NCBI GenBank assembly: GCA_051881455.1
Contig: JBJEPX010000007.1
Location: forward strand, 1 to 18,409
DNA length: 18,409 bases
From: Fimenecus sp051881455
GTDB taxonomy: Bacteria; Bacillota; Clostridia; Oscillospirales; Acutalibacteraceae
Direction of reading: 5' to 3'
Below are positions 1 to 7,397 of this stretch, one piece after another. Made by a program: the position numbers and the translations under genes. The notes under the pieces were generated by a model. That model was given only the letters and a program-made list of their open reading frames with translations. It was not told the origin of the DNA and did no database searches. Each line of letters opens with the position of its first letter. The stretch's first letter is position 1.

Positions 1-84
1 GCTTTTGAGACGGCAGTCGGGCTGACGCCCGACAACGGTGAAAAAGTGAAAATACACCGTAATATCAAATTTTCGGCATATTGA
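1..84 (+). CDS. 3' end of an unidentified protein (partial)
   Basis: The frame is open from base 1 to a TGA at 82-84 and encodes the last 27 residues of a protein, ending KIHRNIKFSAY. The start lies outside the window. I do not recognise the family; the basic C-terminal tail would suit a DNA-binding or recombinase-type protein, but that is only a guess. Its stop overlaps the truncated merR-like reading frame on the other strand, so this gene may belong to an element inserted into that regulator. The fragment is too short to exclude chance reading. Confidence 0.4.
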   Translation, partial: AFETAVGLTPDNGEKVKIHRNIKFSAY

Positions 85-142
85 GTTCAACTCCCCTCAC
101 CTTAAGCATTGAGAGCTTTGAAAACTCACCGATTTTCAACAT
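65..142 (-). pseudogene. Truncated MerR-family regulator (N-terminal remnant)
   Basis: A GGAGG ribosome site (155-151) precedes an ATG at 142. The 25-codon frame begins MLKIGEFSKLSMLKVR and stops at 65. The first 11 to 16 residues match the start of the MerR-family winged helix (M-KIGEFSKLS--TV+-LR), but the recognition helix, the wing and the effector domain are missing. Similarity stops near position 95. A normal MerR protein is about 120 to 280 residues, so this is a broken gene. The rest may lie to the left of the window if an element was inserted here. The family call rests on a short N-terminal match plus the diagnostic promoter upstream. Confidence 0.5.
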
Positions 143-163
143 ATTATCGCCTCCGCACCTTAA

Positions 164-194
164 ATACTAAACTATCCCCTAAAAGGAGAGTCAA
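164..194 (-). promoter_or_regulatory. MerR-type promoter/operator with 19-bp spacer
   Basis: Read on the - strand, TTGACT (194-189) and TAGTAT (169-164) are separated by exactly 19 bp. The spacer with the -35 end contains an imperfect dyad, ACTCTCC facing GGGGATAGT. Over-long 19-bp spacers carrying a dyad are the hallmark of promoters that MerR proteins untwist. The promoter drives the truncated merR-like frame. Confidence 0.6.
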
Positions 195-332
195 GAACTT
201 TTTTTATTTTATCATTAAATTATGAAAAATTCCACAGGCGAACTGCACAATATGCACGGTTTTTGTTCGTTTGCGGAAATATAAAGGTATAAATTTATGA
301 AAAGGTTTGAGTATAGGAGTAAGGATTTTTAT

Positions 333-361
333 TTGACATTGTGTTGATATTGTGTCATAAT
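333..361 (+). promoter_or_regulatory. Sigma-A promoter for the DUF4474 lipoprotein
   Basis: TTGACA (333-338) and CATAAT (356-361) are separated by 17 bp, 49 bp before the lipoprotein ATG. The -35 is a perfect consensus. The rest of the gene-free stretch 195-332 is AT-rich and shows no gene or clear structure. Confidence 0.75.
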
Positions 362-409
362 ATTAAATAAGGAAATAGTTTGTCTTTTGAGTTTCTTGGA
401 GGGAAAAAG

Positions 410-1396
410 ATGAAATTAAGAATTTTGAGAATTATTGCGGGGATAACCGCAGTTGTTTTGATGTGCACTTGCCTTGCGGCATGCGGAAAGGGCAACGGAG
501 ACGAAAATACTACCGGCGTTACAAAGCCTAGTTCTGTTGAGGCTCCAAGTGATGACGATATGGTTAATTTGGACGATTTGACTATTGATGAGTCGAGCAA
601 TGTTGAGGATACATCGGATGAGGTTACATTGCCCTCTGTTTCACCGTCAGGCGGAAGCACTTCCGGCGGAAACACCTCAGGCGGCAATACAACGGGCGGA
701 AATACCTCCGGTGGAAATCAGAGTACTTCTTCAACACAGCTCACAACCGAGGATGTTATCAGAACAGTAAAAGCGTTGGGCTATGAATATGATGAGGAGC
801 AGGGTATTTTCTATTCAACGCTTAATCCCTGGCAGCGCCATTTCGGCTTCGGCGATGCATATGACGAGGCGGCAGTTTATGCCAATATGAGATACACTAC
901 AATAAAGGTTGATTTTGTATATCAGGGCTTGCTTTGGAGAATTCAGTGCTGGAAAGGTCAGTACGGCGTTCTTGCAGGCGGTGAGATGGGCGTTTATACA
1001 AAGGACCCCAATGATACCTCGTCCGATTTCTATGAGTGCGCTTCCGATGAAAACCTGCTTGAAATGCAGTTTAAGTTTTATAAAACCGTAGGCGATTTCA
1101 ATAGAAAAGCACCTGCGTTTGAGCGTAAGCTTCAAGAGCATTGGTGGCTTACGGGCTTCCAGTTCGGATATTGCGACCCCAAGGTTTGCGTAATGGAAAT
1201 GACTCTTAATGCAAGGGATACCGCCATGGCGAACGGTATTGAAAAAGGTCTTAAAGCCGTTACCGATAAAAACGGCAATCTTAACGCCTTTAAACAATAC
1301 ACAGGCACAAACAGTACGGGAAGCGATTTTTACATAAGAAACGGCAATACTTTCAGAATTATCTGGGTAAAGGCCGGTTATCAGAATTACGCATAA
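410..1396 (+). CDS. DUF4474 domain lipoprotein
   Basis: This is a 328-aa secreted lipoprotein of unknown function. The ATG at 410 is chosen because GGAGGG (398-403) sits at the right distance; an upstream in-frame start at 380 would place extra residues before the signal peptide. Residues 1-25 form a lipoprotein signal peptide ending in the lipobox LAAC, with Cys25 as the predicted lipidated residue. An acidic, Ser/Thr-rich stretch and a pentapeptide linker (GGSTS, GGNTS, GGNTT, GGNTS; residues 81-103) follow. The rest (about 113-325) matches DUF4474: a conserved LGYEYD start, the WQRHFGF motif, a WKGQYG motif and a WWLTGF motif near the end. It stands alone between its own promoter and terminator. 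Inference: a surface protein on a flexible stalk. The role of DUF4474 is not known to me. Confidence 0.8.
   Translation: MKLRILRIIAGITAVVLMCTCLAACGKGNGDENTTGVTKPSSVEAPSDDDMVNLDDLTIDESSNVEDTSDEVTLPSVSPSGGSTSGGNTSGGNTTGGNTSGGNQSTSSTQLTTEDVIRTVKALGYEYDEEQGIFYSTLNPWQRHFGFGDAYDEAAVYANMRYTTIKVDFVYQGLLWRIQCWKGQYGVLAGGEMGVYTKDPNDTSSDFYECASDENLLEMQFKFYKTVGDFNRKAPAFERKLQEHWWLTGFQFGYCDPKVCVMEMTLNARDTAMANGIEKGLKAVTDKNGNLNAFKQYTGTNSTGSDFYIRNGNTFRIIWVKAGYQNYA
650..718 (+). repeat. 15-bp tandem repeat coding a GGNTS linker
   Basis: Four and a half imperfect 15-bp units inside the lipoprotein gene encode GGSTS-GGNTS-GGNTT-GGNTS-GGN. Third positions differ between units, so the repeat is maintained at the protein level. 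It probably acts as a flexible spacer between the lipid anchor and the folded domain. Confidence 0.85.
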
Positions 1397-1414
1397 TTTA
1401 TAAAATGTTTTTTT

Positions 1415-1448
1415 AAGCGGCAGGTGGATATCTGCCGCTTTGTTTTTT
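1415..1448 (+). terminator. Rho-independent terminator after the lipoprotein gene
   Basis: A 9-bp perfect stem, AAGCGGCAG (1415-1423) with CTGCCGCTT (1432-1440), is followed by TGTTTTTT. It lies 19 bp after the stop codon. Confidence 0.9.
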
Positions 1449-1530
1449 GGGAAAACCGCATAAAATCGGAAGCAATATTTATAGTTTATATGTATAAGAA
1501 AATTATTTTCAAGAAATTTCTTTATTACAG

Positions 1531-1559
1531 TTGAAAATAGCTGTATTTTAGTGTAAAAT
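1531..1559 (+). promoter_or_regulatory. Sigma-A promoter of glgP
   Basis: TTGAAA (1531-1536) and TAAAAT (1554-1559) are 17 bp apart, 55 bp before the glgP start. A 12-bp palindrome AAGAAATTTCTT lies at 1511-1522, just upstream of the -35. It could be a regulator site or chance in AT-rich DNA. Confidence 0.7.
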
Positions 1560-1614
1560 ATACAAACAGACTTTAATTATCATTGCTTTTTATAAATTTT
1601 TTTGGAGGATTTGT

Positions 1615-4029
1615 ATGAATTATTCGCTTACAAAGAAGCAAGCAAAGGAGCTTGTAGAGTCAAAGCTTTCCCACTTTATAGGCGTCAGCCCCAAAGAGGC
1701 TACCAATGAGCAATTTTACAAGGCGATTTCCCTTATCGTCAGAGATATGATGAGTCAGGGCAGAGCCGAATTTTCAAAAAAAGGCTCCCAAAAGGGAACA
1801 AAGAGAGTTTATTACCTCTGCATGGAGTTCCTTATGGGACGCTCCCTTAAAAACAACCTTTATAACCTTAATCTTACCTCTGTGTTTGAGAGCGTTTTAA
1901 AGGATTACGGCGTAAAGATGGACAGCATTTATGACTGTGAGCCTGACGCAGGCTTGGGCAACGGCGGTCTGGGCCGTCTCGCCGCCTGTTATCTTGACGG
2001 TCTTGCAACACAGGGCTATGTGGCAAAGGGATATTCAATTCTTTATGAATACGGTATTTTCAAGCAGAAAATTGTTGACGGCTGGCAGACGGAATTGCCC
2101 GATTTCTGGCTTCCCGGCGGTGAGGTATGGTTAGTCCCTCATGAAGAAAGCGCTTTCGAGGTAAAATTTGAAGGTAATGTAAAAGACACATGGGAGGGAC
2201 CCTATCACCATGTTGAGCTTGAAAATGCAAGCACAATTCAGGCAATCCCTTATGATATGCATGTTGCAGGTAAGGACGGCAAGGGCGTTTCCGTGCTCCG
2301 TCTGTGGTCTGCAAAGGCTCCCGGACTTGATATGACTCTCTTTAATCAGGGCGACTATATGCGCGCTATGGAGCGCAATGCCATGGCAGAGGTAATAAGC
2401 AAGGTGCTTTATCCTGCCGACAATCACCCCGAGGGAAAATCGCTTCGTCTTCGTCAGCAGTATTTCCTTGTTTCCGCTTCAATTCAGGATATTGTTCAGC
2501 ACCATCTCCGTGAATTCGGCACAATGGATAACTTCGCGCAAAAGGTTGCAATCCATGTTAACGATACTCACCCCACAATGGCAATCCCCGAGCTTATGCG
2601 TATTCTTCTTGATGAGTGCGGCTACGGCTGGGACGACGCTTGGAACATTGTTACAAATACCGTGGCATATACAAACCATACGGTTATGAAAGAGGCTCTT
2701 GAATGCTGGCCCGAGGACCTTTATAAAAGACTTATGCCCAGAATTTGGCAAATTACAAAAGAAATTGACAACCGTTTCCGTTCATTTGTATGGCAGGGCA
2801 CAGGCAATGCCGACACAGTTGAGAGAATGGCAATTATTTCCAACGGCGTTGTCAGAATGGCAAACCTTTGCGTTGCAGGCTCTCATTGCGTAAACGGCGT
2901 TTCCGCTCTTCACAGCGATATTTTAAAGGATACGGTATTCTCGGATTTCTACGCTCTTACACCCAACAAGTTTACGAATGTTACAAACGGTATTGCGCAT
3001 CGCCGCTGGCTTTGCCAGTCAAATCCCAAGCTTTCTGCTCTCCTTACAGAGCTTATCGGTGACGGTTATGTAAAAAATGCCGATACACTCCTTGATTTGA
3101 GAAAGTTTAAGGACGACAAGACTGTTCTTGAAGAATTAGGCAAGATTAAGCGCGCAAACAAAGAAGAATTTGCAAAATATGTGTTGAAACACAACGGTGT
3201 AGAGCTTGACCCCGATTCAATTTTTGATGTTCAGGTAAAGAGACTTCACGAGTACAAGCGTCAGCATCTTAACGCACTTAATATTCTTTCAGAATACCTT
3301 GCAATTAAAGAAAATCCCAACGGCGAGTTTATTCCTCACACCTATATTTTCGGTGCAAAGGCGGCTTCGGGCTATTTCGTTGCCAAAAAGATTATCGCCT
3401 TTATCTGCGCACTTGCCGATGTGATAAATAATGACCCCGATGTTAAGGGCAGACTTAAAGTTGTCTATGTTGAGGATTACAATGTAACACTTGCCGAAAA
3501 GCTTATGCCCTCAGCGGATATTTCCGAGCAGATTTCTCTTGCAGGAACAGAGGCAAGCGGTACGGGCAATATGAAGCTTATGCTTAACGGTGCTGTTACT
3601 CTCGGCACAATGGACGGAGCAAATGTTGAAATCTTTGACGCAGTAGGCAAGGATAACATTTATATCTTCGGTATGAGCACACCTGAGGTTGAGCAGCTCA
3701 AAAAGAGAGGCTACGACCCACAGAGTTACTACAATACCAACGGAGAAATTCATAAGGTGCTTGACTTTGCAAACCAGAAGGGCATAGGCGGTAAGTTCTT
3801 CCACGAGGTTACCTCTTCAATAATTCATCACGACCCATATATGGTTTTGGCTGATTTTGAGGATTACAGAAATACCCAGCAGAGAATCGCAAAGGATTAT
3901 CTTGACAGAGATAATTGGAACAGAATGTCCCTTATGAACATTTCAGGTGCAGGCCGCTTTGCCGCCGACCGCGCAATAAATGAGTATGCAGAGAACATCT
4001 GGCATACAAAATCTGTGTTTGAAAAGTAA
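1615..4029 (+). CDS. glgP: Glycogen/starch/maltodextrin phosphorylase
   Basis: An 804-aa cytosolic enzyme of glycosyltransferase family 35. It uses phosphate to release glucose-1-phosphate from the non-reducing end of alpha-1,4-glucans, with pyridoxal phosphate as cofactor. Family landmarks are present in order: the YYLCMEFLMGRSL motif (about residues 62-75), the GLGNGGLGRLAACYLDG loop (about 113-130), HVNDTHPT in the middle, and the C-terminal KRLHEYKRQ and EASGTGNMKLMLNGA motifs. The cofactor lysine is Lys654. Length matches full-length family members (about 800-815 aa). GGAGG at 1604-1608 fixes the ATG. It has its own promoter and terminator, and no other glg gene is next to it. GalU, encoded at 10311-11186, consumes its product. 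Whether glycogen or imported maltodextrin is the main substrate cannot be told. Confidence 0.97.
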   Translation: MNYSLTKKQAKELVESKLSHFIGVSPKEATNEQFYKAISLIVRDMMSQGRAEFSKKGSQKGTKRVYYLCMEFLMGRSLKNNLYNLNLTSVFESVLKDYGVKMDSIYDCEPDAGLGNGGLGRLAACYLDGLATQGYVAKGYSILYEYGIFKQKIVDGWQTELPDFWLPGGEVWLVPHEESAFEVKFEGNVKDTWEGPYHHVELENASTIQAIPYDMHVAGKDGKGVSVLRLWSAKAPGLDMTLFNQGDYMRAMERNAMAEVISKVLYPADNHPEGKSLRLRQQYFLVSASIQDIVQHHLREFGTMDNFAQKVAIHVNDTHPTMAIPELMRILLDECGYGWDDAWNIVTNTVAYTNHTVMKEALECWPEDLYKRLMPRIWQITKEIDNRFRSFVWQGTGNADTVERMAIISNGVVRMANLCVAGSHCVNGVSALHSDILKDTVFSDFYALTPNKFTNVTNGIAHRRWLCQSNPKLSALLTELIGDGYVKNADTLLDLRKFKDDKTVLEELGKIKRANKEEFAKYVLKHNGVELDPDSIFDVQVKRLHEYKRQHLNALNILSEYLAIKENPNGEFIPHTYIFGAKAASGYFVAKKIIAFICALADVINNDPDVKGRLKVVYVEDYNVTLAEKLMPSADISEQISLAGTEASGTGNMKLMLNGAVTLGTMDGANVEIFDAVGKDNIYIFGMSTPEVEQLKKRGYDPQSYYNTNGEIHKVLDFANQKGIGGKFFHEVTSSIIHHDPYMVLADFEDYRNTQQRIAKDYLDRDNWNRMSLMNISGAGRFAADRAINEYAENIWHTKSVFEK

Positions 4030-4042
4030 TATAAATTCAGAA

Positions 4043-4083
4043 AAGCCGCCCCAAGGGGAAAATCCCTCGGAGCGGCTTAATTT
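4043..4083. terminator. Bidirectional terminator between glgP and the Cys-rich gene
   Basis: AAGCCGC (4043-4049) pairs with GCGGCTT (4072-4078) around a GC-rich inner hairpin. The + strand is followed by AATTTTA and the - strand by TTTTCTG. The genes converge here (stops at 4029 and 4091), so the stem probably ends both transcripts. Confidence 0.8.
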
Positions 4084-4090
4084 TATGCTG

Positions 4091-4942
4091 TTATTCACCG
4101 CAACCGCAGGTGTTGTTCATGGGGAAGCAATCTTTAAGACAGCCCTCCTTGGGTGGGAAAAATTCATCCACCGGGAACTGTATTTTGCGGAAAGCGTCGC
4201 AGGGATTATCCGTTTCGCATTTGCACTCTTTGCTGGGTATGCAGAAATCGTATGCAGGAATGAGCATCTGAACATCGCGCTCCAGCTGAACAATTGTGAA
4301 AATTCCCAGCGTTACTGTAACCGCTTTTTCGGGCTCATGCTCACAGCAGTCAAAATCTCCGTCAAAGCAGCGGCATACAGAGCGGGGAATTCGTGACGGC
4401 TTGCAGCAGGGGTCGCACATATTGCAGCAGTCCTGCGGGCGGCAAAGCTTTGCTTCAAGGCAAATGGGGTCAACGGTTTGCACCTTTGCCTTGGGATTTG
4501 TGCTGACCATATCAAGCTGGCGGTCGATTTCATCGCATGAAAATTCCGATGAAAATACCTTAACATTGCCCTCCGAGCCGTAGAGGATACATTTCTTTGA
4601 GAATGTAGCAAGCCCCTCTACCGTTGTGGGGGGATTTGCAGGACCGCAGAAGACATCAAGGCAAACCTTGAAAAAGTAGGTAATATCGACGGAGTAAAAG
4701 CCTCTGTTAAAGGGGACTCTTTCCACCTCGATAAATGCGTTAAGTACTTCGCTTCCTCTGCACCGTACATTCGTTGCTCTGTCAATGATACACTGTGCCG
4801 AATCGGTAAAATACACGCGCAGGTCTTCAAGGCAGTCCTTGTCGGCGCAGGAATCGTAAACACGGTTTGTATCAATGCACACGGCTTCTTTTATTTTAGA
4901 CGGCATTTTTTCATGGGTAATGCAGTTTCTTGTTTCTGACAT
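4091..4942 (-). CDS. Cysteine-rich hypothetical protein
   Basis: A 283-aa protein with 29 cysteines (about one residue in ten), no signal peptide and no membrane segment. The N-terminal half contains a YDSCADKDCLEDLRVYF stretch and a VPFNRGFYSVDITYFFKVC stretch, reading like a beta-rich domain. The middle carries a dense cluster (CCNMCDPCC, then CRCFDGDFDCC), and the protein ends CGCGE. From memory, similar proteins occur widely in gut Clostridia as hypotheticals; I cannot name a characterised member. The Cys pattern could bind metal or form cross-links, as in spore-coat proteins, but no catalytic motif shows. GGGAGG sits 9 bp before the ATG. It is monocistronic, convergent with glgP and divergent from the diguanylate cyclase gene. 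A CATACAAT box upstream would suit a mother-cell sporulation sigma factor. Confidence 0.7.
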   Translation of the reverse strand: MSETRNCITHEKMPSKIKEAVCIDTNRVYDSCADKDCLEDLRVYFTDSAQCIIDRATNVRCRGSEVLNAFIEVERVPFNRGFYSVDITYFFKVCLDVFCGPANPPTTVEGLATFSKKCILYGSEGNVKVFSSEFSCDEIDRQLDMVSTNPKAKVQTVDPICLEAKLCRPQDCCNMCDPCCKPSRIPRSVCRCFDGDFDCCEHEPEKAVTVTLGIFTIVQLERDVQMLIPAYDFCIPSKECKCETDNPCDAFRKIQFPVDEFFPPKEGCLKDCFPMNNTCGCGE

Positions 4943-4981
4943 TGTTATTCCTCCCGTTAAAAATTATCAACTGACAGTACC

Positions 4982-4989
4982 ATTGTATG
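4982..4989 (-). promoter_or_regulatory. Possible sporulation-type -10 box (CATACAAT)
   Basis: On the - strand, CATACAAT lies about 40 bp upstream of the Cys-rich gene. This is the form of the -10 element used by SigE/SigK-type sigma factors. I see no convincing -35 partner of either the SigE or the sigma-A type, so the call is tentative. Confidence 0.3.
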
Positions 4990-5037
4990 AATACGGAAGG
5001 TGTTTGTTACAAAAAGAGGAAAAGATATTTTGTGCGG

Positions 5038-5066
5038 TTGCGAAAAAAGCCGTACCGTGGTAAAAT
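5038..5066 (+). promoter_or_regulatory. Sigma-A promoter of the diguanylate cyclase gene
   Basis: TTGCGA (5038-5043) and TAAAAT (5061-5066) are separated by 17 bp, 38 bp before the GTG start. Confidence 0.65.
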
Positions 5067-5104
5067 ATTAGAGAACAGAATGTTTTCTTGAAAGGAGCGC
5101 CCCT

Positions 5105-6286
5105 GTGCTTAATAATATTTCAAAAGAAATAAATGAAACACGAATTAAATATATAAGAAAGGCTCGGGATTTTATTGCCGCAAGAAAAGGAAGAAACGGA
5201 GACGATATTATTTTCCGCGAAATAGAAGCAGACAGAGTACATACTAATTTTATCAGAATTATACCTGCCTCCCTGCTTTTGTTTTTGGTTGAAGTGTGCG
5301 GTATGCTCTGGGCGCTTTGGGCAAGGATAAAGTTTGATTACGGCGTTAAATTCCTGATTTCCTGTATGGTTTTCTGCGTTATTTCGATTTTCTTTATATT
5401 CTATATAAATGCGGGGCTGAAAAAAAGCACTCCCGCAAAGAAACAGCGTTTTATATACACCTTGTATTGGCTGTTTTACACAGCTGAGGCAATGTCCTTC
5501 TCCTTAATGGAGCTTTTTGACAGAGGAACGGTTAATAACTATATCACCTTTATAATTGTGTTCACTGTTTTGCCCATATTGGAGCCTCTACCGAAAACCC
5601 TTGTTTTTGTTACAGCTTTGGCGGCTGAAGTTTGGACAATGTATTTTGTCGGCACCGCAGCAGGGAATATCGCCGTATGCTGTGCAATTACCGCGGCGGG
5701 AGTATTTTTCTCTTTTATACGGTTTTTCTTTTATATTTCCGATAAGCTCACAACAAAAAAACTGGAATTTTCTGCCAACGGTGATTTGCTCACGGGCTTT
5801 ATGAACAGACGGGGCTTTTTAAGCCGCTTTTTGCCGCTCACGGATTTCTGTAACAATAACGGCTATGATTTGTGTGTGATTATGATAGACATTGACAATT
5901 TCAAAAGATTTAACGATACTTACGGTCATTTAAAGGGCGATTCGTGCCTGAGAGATGTGGCGGCGTGCTTAAAAAGGGATTTTTCACGCCCTACGGATTT
6001 GTGCGTGCGTTACGGCGGCGAGGAATTTTTGATTGTAACGGCGCAAAGAGATATGGGAAGGCTGATAGAGCATTTACAAAATGTCTTATTCAAGATAAGC
6101 AAGCTGAAAATTGAAGATATTGATGAAAGCGTAACGGTCAGTATGGGCGTTTTTTCGTCAAAATACGATAACAGCGATATAAAAGAGCGCATTGCAAAGG
6201 CCGACAGTCAGCTTTACAATGCTAAAAACAGCGGGAAGAACTGCGTTTCTTACCGCGATATGATTTTTTCACCGCAGGAAAAATAG
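5105..6286 (+). CDS. Membrane-bound GGDEF diguanylate cyclase
   Basis: A 393-aa protein that should make cyclic di-GMP from two GTP. The start is GTG at 5105, supported by AAAGGAG at 5091-5097; no better ATG is near. After a cytoplasmic stretch (1-45) come about six hydrophobic helices (roughly residues 48-215). I cannot assign this sensor region to a named family. The GGDEF domain fills residues about 225-390. The active-site motif is GGEEF (304-308), a functional variant of GGDEF. RPTD (295-298) lies exactly five residues upstream, matching the RxxD inhibitory site for product feedback. The DxDNFKRFNDTYGH metal- and substrate-binding segment is intact. There is no EAL or HD-GYP domain. The gene is monocistronic, so its signal and targets cannot be read from context. 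Confidence 0.93.
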   Translation: MLNNISKEINETRIKYIRKARDFIAARKGRNGDDIIFREIEADRVHTNFIRIIPASLLLFLVEVCGMLWALWARIKFDYGVKFLISCMVFCVISIFFIFYINAGLKKSTPAKKQRFIYTLYWLFYTAEAMSFSLMELFDRGTVNNYITFIIVFTVLPILEPLPKTLVFVTALAAEVWTMYFVGTAAGNIAVCCAITAAGVFFSFIRFFFYISDKLTTKKLEFSANGDLLTGFMNRRGFLSRFLPLTDFCNNNGYDLCVIMIDIDNFKRFNDTYGHLKGDSCLRDVAACLKRDFSRPTDLCVRYGGEEFLIVTAQRDMGRLIEHLQNVLFKISKLKIEDIDESVTVSMGVFSSKYDNSDIKERIAKADSQLYNAKNSGKNCVSYRDMIFSPQEK

Positions 6287-6297
6287 CAGTTATTTAT

Positions 6298-6323
6298 AAG
6301 CCCCCTTTTTGGGGGATTTTTTA
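6298..6323 (+). terminator. Rho-independent terminator after the diguanylate cyclase gene
   Basis: A CCCCC-TTTTT-GGGGG hairpin (6301-6315) is followed by ATTTTTTAT, 14 bp after the stop codon. Confidence 0.85.
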
Positions 6324-6404
6324 TATCAAAAAACATATAAAAACAAGCGAAAAATTATGAAAAAATGAGAAAAACATATGTTTTGTTAAAAAATCGGCTG
6401 GAAT

Positions 6405-6419
6405 TGACTTTAAAAGTCA
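6405..6419. promoter_or_regulatory. Dyad 1 upstream of the DUF1836 operon
   Basis: TGACTTTAAAAGTCA is a perfect 7+1+7 inverted repeat lying just upstream of the main -35. It also contains part of a TTGACT that could act as an alternative -35. Likely a regulator site. Confidence 0.5.
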
Positions 6420-6430
6420 TAAAATCATAT

Positions 6431-6459
6431 TTGAGGTTCATATGAACCTGTGATATAAT
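6431..6459 (+). promoter_or_regulatory. Sigma-A promoter of the DUF1836-DUF6054-NfeD-SPFH operon
   Basis: TTGAGG (6431-6436) and a perfect TATAAT (6454-6459) are separated by 17 bp. The promoter is embedded in two palindromes (6434-6449 and 6448-6464), so repressor binding there would block RNA polymerase. Confidence 0.8.
6434..6449. promoter_or_regulatory. Dyad 2, operator in the promoter spacer
   Basis: AGGTTCATATGAACCT is a perfect 16-bp palindrome filling most of the -35/-10 spacer. The first gene downstream encodes a MerR-like HTH protein (DUF1836). MerR-related proteins bind in the spacer, so autoregulation through this site is the simplest reading. Confidence 0.6.
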
Positions 6460-6464
6460 CACAG
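6448..6464. promoter_or_regulatory. Dyad 3 overlapping the -10 box
   Basis: CTGTGATATAATCACAG is a 7+3+7 inverted repeat centred on the TATAAT box. The half-sites TGTGA/TCACA resemble CRP/FNR family sites, but the gap is 5 bp instead of the usual 6 (CRP) or 4 (FNR), so the regulator is uncertain. Confidence 0.5.
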
Positions 6465-6489
6465 TACAGTCAAGAGAGGAGGGGTGTTG

Positions 6490-7050
6490 ATGCCGGAATA
6501 TATACCCGGAACAGTATTGAAATTTAACAGCGCGGCGGCAGAGGATTGCTACTCCGTTATTGCGCCGCTGCTGACTGTGACAAAAGGGCTTACCTTGGCG
6601 CAGGTAAGGTCGCTGACAGGCCTTGAATCATCAACAATTCAAAATTGGGTAAAGCGTGGCTGGGTGAAAAATCCCGAAGGTAAACGCTACGGCGAAGAAC
6701 AGTTGATGCGTATTGTACTTATAAATATGATGCGCGGTTCAATGCAAATGGAACAAATAGCGTTTCTTATGAGTTATATCAACGGCTCGGTGGAGGATCG
6801 CTCCGACGATATTTTACCCGACAGAGAGTTGTTCAATATACTGTGCAGCATAATATATATATGCGAGCAAAATTCGGTTTCCGATGAGAAGTATCTTGAT
6901 AAGGTGATTGACGCACAGCTTGAAAAAGCAAAAATAAGCGACACAATATCGCAAAAGAAATTGCGGACAGCCTTGCGGGTAATGGTGCTTGCCATACTTT
7001 CAACACAAATGAGGGAGTTGGCGCAAAAAGCATTTTCACAGTTAGTTTAG
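6490..7050 (+). CDS. DUF1836 HTH regulator
   Basis: A 186-aa predicted cytosolic DNA-binding protein. ATG at 6490 is preferred: GAGGAGG (6476-6482) is 7 bp upstream, whereas the in-frame GTG at 6484 would overlap the ribosome site. The HTH occupies about residues 33-75 (LTLAQVRSLTGLESSTIQNWVKRGWV), followed by the YGEEQL and LINMMRG elements typical of DUF1836, a family related to MerR helices. The C-terminal half is helical with no recognisable ligand site. It is the first gene of a four-gene operon, with only 12 bp to the next start. The promoter dyads upstream suggest it controls its own operon. Family assignment is firm; the effector is unknown. Confidence 0.85.
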   Translation: MPEYIPGTVLKFNSAAAEDCYSVIAPLLTVTKGLTLAQVRSLTGLESSTIQNWVKRGWVKNPEGKRYGEEQLMRIVLINMMRGSMQMEQIAFLMSYINGSVEDRSDDILPDRELFNILCSIIYICEQNSVSDEKYLDKVIDAQLEKAKISDTISQKKLRTALRVMVLAILSTQMRELAQKAFSQLV

Positions 7051-7062
7051 GAGGGGATTTAA

Positions 7063-7383
7063 TTGATTGATTTTTGCGTAACGATTGGTTCCGATGAAGC
7101 GGTGAAGCTCATTAAGCACTATGTGATAAACGGATCAATTACGGGTGTGCTTAACGATGAATACAACAATAACGGCGTAACGGTGCTTGTTTTTGACAAG
7201 CATTATTACAGAGCAGGCAACCGTTTAACGCTTACGGTTGTAATTGATAACTTTTACGGCAGAACGCACATTCACGCCGTCGGCGGAGGCGGCGGTCAGG
7301 GCTTGCTCCGTTTTGACTGGGGAGCCTCAGGAAGTTTTGAAAACTGTATAAGAGATGCTTTGTATCAATATATAATACAGTAA
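7063..7383 (+). CDS. DUF6054 family protein
   Basis: A 106-aa small soluble protein of unknown function. It starts at TTG (7063), supported by GGAGGGG about 6 bp upstream; there is no suitable ATG. Residues 10-25 resemble the family start (EAVKLIKHYVINGSITG), the centre has the YYRAGNRLTLTVVID motif, and the C-terminal third has the glycine-rich VGGGGGQGLLRFDWGA motif. I place it in DUF6054 from these motifs by memory. It sits between the DUF1836 regulator and nfeD in one transcription unit, suggesting a link to the membrane proteins downstream. Confidence 0.7.
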   Translation: MIDFCVTIGSDEAVKLIKHYVINGSITGVLNDEYNNNGVTVLVFDKHYYRAGNRLTLTVVIDNFYGRTHIHAVGGGGGQGLLRFDWGASGSFENCIRDALYQYIIQ

Positions 7384-7397
7384 AGGAGGAAAGAATT

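Noticed and set aside
6448..6464. CRP or FNR site
   Set aside because: The half-site gap is 5 bp, matching neither family exactly; kept only as an unassigned dyad.
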